A DNA stretch of 22,879 nt from Choristocarpus tenellus KU-1152. Its lineage: Eukaryota > Phaeophyceae. Numbering within the stretch: position 1 is the stretch's first letter; each line of letters opens with the position of its first letter. The position numbers were made by a program, and so were the translations under genes. The stretch lies in the NCBI GenBank assembly GCA_964200185.2, contig CAXNAD020000274.1:1-22879 (forward strand), written 5' to 3'. The notes under the pieces were generated by a model. That model did no database searches. It saw only the letters and a program-made list of their open reading frames with translations, and was not told the origin of the DNA. Positions 20,601 to 22,879 of this stretch are shown in pieces.

Positions 20601-22394
20601 CTGAATCACTACCAGGTAATGGATGCTATAGTACCCACAACAGTTTATTGTGTAAACTCAACCTGGGAGTGTCAACCTAAAGTCAATCATTCCTCTCTCC
20701 TCTGGATTCTGGTGCTGCAAGTGGTCAAAAGAAGTAGGTAGTCGGCCCTCAGCACGACGCACTCTTGTACAGCTTTTGTGCTTTGAGTGCGAGTGACCCC
20801 TCACCCTTGGAAGTCACCATGTTGACATGGCTCCTTCACTCCATGTTGAAAGTCATTTCCTCTTAACCCAGCCCATTGCTGGCATGCTTGAGCACATGGT
20901 ATCAATATTTTTGAGTAAGAACCAATGCAACACAGAAATACGAACCTTCTGTATTTACAAAATTATTGGCTGTGACACAGGACCCCCACCCCTGTTGCCT
21001 GCCATCGGCACCATGCAGACACAGCAGCCTGTCTGTATCACCTTCCAAAGATAGATCTCTATGATTCTTTACAGTGTAAGGGTCAAGAAAGTAAATAGAG
21101 TTGAAAAATTGGTGATGCGATTATTTTTAAGGACAAAACGTAAATTCCTGCTAATAATACATTGGGGGATTGATGGACCTGTGTGAGATAATTATATATA
21201 GCACCAATACATACATATCCCGCTGATGGCATATTTCAGTATGTCATACTATCATTGGTTTCTTTTACAATCATTATATTCCGACTCAATCATTTCTACA
21301 TTTACTTTCCTATTCGAGATACAGTCTACATAGGGTGTGTATCAAGCTTTGGAGATTCATCCATCAAATCATGAAAAAAATTGCTGAGATAGTTTCTACT
21401 TGCTCGTTATTTTTGCTATTATTATTGAATGTTACACTTGTTACACATTATTCCGAGAGATCACAAACCCATAGTCAAAAGGTGGTCAGAGGAAGATACA
21501 TGAGAATTTTGAGAAATACAAGAGTGCAACAGATATCAATTAGAGCTTATAGCAGTAAATAGTGCAAGCATCTACCAAAACAGAGGATACCACATATCAC
21601 AACAAGCAAGTGGAAATTATTCGCATACTCTCAAACAGACCGATATTCTTCACTTTCTTGGTGCTTATTTCCCTCCTCCCTCCCTTTCCCCAGTACGACC
21701 ATTTGGAGGAACCTGCGATGAGAAATGTGAGGGCAACGCAGAGACATCAGCAATTTTTCCTCCAACCACTACCCGTACTTCAGGCTCAACAGTGGTGAGA
21801 CAGGAACAGGGTCAACAGAAGAAGAAGGCCACAGAGTCCTGGTCAATCAAGCACGGGGGGGATCAAGTGATTACCAGAGAAGTCAGTGCAGATGCCAATG
21901 AAGGGTGTAACCCAGTTGATAGAGTATTGGGAGTTGATCACACAAGGGAAGAGTTCATGAGGCAAGCAATAATTTTGCCAGCCTTAAGGGCCAACCTTGG
22001 AGACACTTCAACCATAGTAGCAGAATCTGTAGCACAACATCTAGAGGAGAAACCCTCCAAACTTGCAACCACTGTTTGCTCCCCGGAGGGTGGTGGCAAT
22101 GGAACATTCCTAGTTGAGGAAGTGAAGCGACTCGCACAGATATTTGCTGCAAATCACAGCTCAGGAGCAGAAAATAGGGGCCACTTGTCACACTTATCTT
22201 CTGACGAGCTTGGAGAGGTAAAAAACCTCTTGAACCGTATGAGTGACCATGTATGGAATATCATGCTCGAGAGGAGCAGAGGGCAATGTGATGCACAACT
22301 TGGAGGGAGCAGGGCAAGAGATTGTACTGCAGATGATCCCACTACAACAGAAGATCATAAGGAGGAGAATAGAGAACCTCCAGAGTTTATGTAA
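8590..22394 (+). CDS. RIF1: RIF1 homologue, 17 exons, about 1849 aa
   Basis: Exons: 8590-8764, 8891-8991, 9214-9322, 9688-9753, 10538-10707, 10975-11150, 13414-13678, 13734-13828, 13885-13963, 14622-14693, 15110-15168, 15479-15606, 16130-16222, 16833-19365, 19434-20000, 20455-20615 and 21694-22394. The total is 5550 nt and stays in phase to the TAA. Rif1 is a nuclear HEAT-repeat scaffold that recruits PP1 to control origin firing and acts in break repair. Evidence for the family: residues 20-32 (ARVEAYMSLQSIL) match the start of the Rif1 N-terminal domain. Helical pairs with aromatic caps follow (SLLWNTVARVIEEG; VRLAGLEAWGLFVQH; VLKVAGVVLTPFRHLV; VVRTTLLSLLRHC). TWKSTFG (residues 1446-1452), followed by a proline/leucine helix and VVLPMG, matches the end of that domain. 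The last about 360 residues look disordered and basic, ending in a short helix. It is larger than the usual N-terminal domain because of exon 14. No SILK/RVxF PP1 motif is obvious. Family assignment is from memory, without a search. Confidence 0.72.
9754..10537. other. RIF1 intron 4
   Basis: 784 bp without recognised coding sequence. It contains an interstitial telomere repeat at 10291-10315. The 106-codon minus ORF crossing it reads the telomere repeat as LGLGLGLGFG and is a shadow. Confidence 0.55.
10291..10315 (-). repeat. Interstitial telomere repeat in RIF1 intron 4
   Basis: AACCCTAATCCTAACCCTAA followed by CCCTA: about four hexamers with one base missing (CCTAAT), in the same orientation as the terminal array. 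Confidence 0.85.
11421..11438 (+). repeat. Interstitial telomere repeat flanked by TA tracts
   Basis: GGGTTAGGGTTAGGGTTA inserted between GTATATATA and TATATATC, opposite in orientation to the terminal array. The flanks suggest insertion into a TA-rich break site. Confidence 0.88.
11593..11622. repeat. (TA)n microsatellite
   Basis: About 15 uninterrupted TA units in the RIF1 intron between exons 6 and 7. Confidence 0.95.
12096..12119. repeat. Short tandem repeat, GTCTGTAA x 3
   Basis: Two exact copies and a third ending in T of GTCTGTAA, preceded by an imperfect TACATA-rich run from about 12058. Confidence 0.85.
13038..13163 (+). mobile_element. Probable relic of a Ty3/gypsy-type RNase H
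   Basis: A 41-codon open frame (after TAA at 13035, ending TGA at 13161) contains LAVLAVHYEY, then RLLSFRAK, then TLITDH. In Ty3/gypsy retrotransposons the RNase H domain has a 25-residue stretch of the form LAV-h-A...FR-x-Y-L...TDH. Here L to H is also 25 residues, and the TDH terminus is kept. No neighbouring RT or integrase frame survives, so it would be a small decayed fragment within the RIF1 intron. The assignment is by pattern only. Confidence 0.45.
13964..14621. other. RIF1 intron 9
   Basis: 658 bp. Its plus ORF (83 codons, 13998-14249) is hydrophobic and cysteine-rich and lacks phase-compatible splice sites. I see no gene or structured element. Confidence 0.5.
14694..16832. other. 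RIF1 introns 10 to 13, between short exons
   Basis: Intervening stretches of 416, 310, 523 and 610 bp separate exons 11, 12 and 13. Apart from the candidate microexon at 15223-15252, nothing is recognised. Longer ORFs at 14534-14878 and 15374-15642 overlap real exons in other frames and are shadows. Confidence 0.5.
15223..15252 (+). other. Candidate 30-nt microexon in RIF1 intron 11
   Basis: A strong acceptor (GAATTTTACTCTCCAG) and a GTAACG donor bracket 30 nt in the correct phase. It would add 10 residues (SWKKWSRLSR) before DPVVRTTLL. It neither breaks nor shifts the frame, so both forms are possible. Confidence 0.35.
16833..19365 (+). other. RIF1 exon 14, exceptionally long (2533 nt)
   Basis: It encodes residues 530-1374 without an intron, while the 13 exons before it average about 122 nt. 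The acceptor follows CTCTCTATCACTGCC...GAAACACAG and the donor is AG|GTCAGT. It alternates helical segments (GLVVRAWCGLIFWAM; MWWWLLFGVLR; LLASATRLLLQG; LIGILDVVGESFGS) with polar linkers rich in G, S, E and K. Reading upstream of 16833 to the ATG at 16676 gives a longer ORF, but that part is intron read-through. Confidence 0.75.
20273..20290 (+). other. Candidate 18-nt microexon in RIF1 intron 15
   Basis: Between TTTTGCTTCACTATAG and GTTTAC lies an 18-nt segment that is phase-compatible on both sides and would insert FDVTDR. Direct splicing from 20000 to 20455 is also in frame. The evidence is purely positional. Confidence 0.3.
20616..21693. other. RIF1 intron 16 (1.08 kb)
   Basis: No recognised element. 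It ends in a strong pyrimidine tract (CCCTCCTCCCTCCCTTTCC) before the CAG at 21693. The plus ORF at 21562-21798 runs through this acceptor in a different frame from exon 17 and is rejected. Confidence 0.55.
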
Positions 22395-22547
22395 CGTTTT
22401 TTTATTCCACTTCGTAATGCTTAGTGCCATATTTGTACATAACCTTTCCCTGTGATATTTAATTTGTGAAGTAATGCTTTGGCCTACAAATTAGAGGGGG
22501 CTACGAAGATGTTCCCAACAAAGGTCGTATCATGTTGTCTTCCCTGG
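22395..22547. other. Convergent intergenic region
   Basis: 153 bp between the RIF1 stop and the stop of the minus-strand gene. It starts with a T-run (CGTTTTTTTATTCC). No clear AATAAA is seen in either direction, so the 3' UTRs probably overlap. Confidence 0.5.
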
Positions 22548-22864
22548 TCACGACTCATCCCAGAACAAGCATCCCATCATGTTCTGTTTTACTTGCTGAT
22601 ACAGTCTCGATGGTTCCACTTTAGAAATACTATACACACAGGATTGAACAAGGCTTCTGGTTTGAGCCAGTAAAAAGGAAGGCAACAATGTTAATGCAAC
22701 CGATCCACACCAGGAGCTCTCGTGGAATCCTACAATTGCAAAAGCTCTCAGTGATCAACTCTGGACAGGAATGCTTACCTCGTACTACCTGTATGCTCTT
22801 CGATCTCAACAGTTCTGGGCTTGCTCTTCCCGTTTGTTCCACGTGGAGCTATGACCCATAGTAT
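22548..22864 (-). CDS. 3' end of a convergent gene, partial, product unknown
   Basis: Two phase-compatible exons on the minus strand. The exon at 22864-22779 follows a CCCCTCCCCCAG acceptor, reads from ILWVIAPRGTNGKSK to EIEEHTGST, and ends at the strong donor AG|GTAAGC. The terminal exon at 22629-22548 follows TGTGTGTATAG and reads from ISKVEPSRLYQQVKQ to CLFWDES, then TGA. The joining codon is AG|T (Ser). A small extra exon around 22733 is possible. The gene continues past the right edge. I do not recognise the product from these 56 residues. Confidence 0.5.
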
Positions 22865-22879
22865 CTGGGGGAGGGGGGG

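Noticed and set aside
21562-21798. 78-codon plus ORF before the last RIF1 exon
   Set aside because: It crosses the strong acceptor at 21693 in a frame different from exon 17. The phase of exon 16 requires the other frame, which stays open to the stop at 22394.

Overview
The window is the left end of a eukaryotic chromosome. It opens with 22 perfect copies of TAACCC (the C-rich strand of a TTAGGG telomere). It then holds two intron-rich genes and the 3' part of a third. Introns are GT-AG, mostly 50 to 1100 bp and occasionally about 2 kb, in moderately AT-rich DNA, with more GC-rich exons. No bacterial-style gene organisation, tRNA, rRNA or CRISPR is visible. TTAGGG telomeres plus long, numerous spliceosomal introns fit an alga or other protist (for example a stramenopile) but also other eukaryotes. 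I cannot name the organism from the sequence.

Layout: 1-133 telomere. 134-1299 subtelomeric DNA without a convincing gene. 8298 down to 1300 (minus strand) is a ten-exon gene of about 456 residues with no recognised family. It has a myristoylation-type N-terminus, a basic RRxS-rich segment, one C2H2-like zinc finger split by an intron, and a helical C-terminus. 8299-8565 is a short divergent control region. 8590-22394 (plus strand) is a 17-exon gene whose spliced frame runs unbroken for 1849 residues. I identify it as a RIF1 homologue (HEAT-repeat scaffold of replication timing, double-strand break repair and telomere control). 22548-22864 (minus strand) is the last part of a convergent gene that runs off the right edge.

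The exon models were built by hand. For each junction I required an acceptor AG, a donor GT and phase continuity, and the phase stays consistent through all 17 RIF1 exons to the final stop, which is strong internal support. Introns carry short interstitial telomere repeats, a diverged duplicated segment of about 240 bp, a degenerate repeat cluster, and a probable relic of an LTR-retrotransposon RNase H.

Nothing here forms an obvious multi-gene system. The most novel item is the telomere-proximal orphan zinc-finger gene, which shares a head-to-head promoter region with RIF1. Whether the two are co-regulated is only an inference from position.
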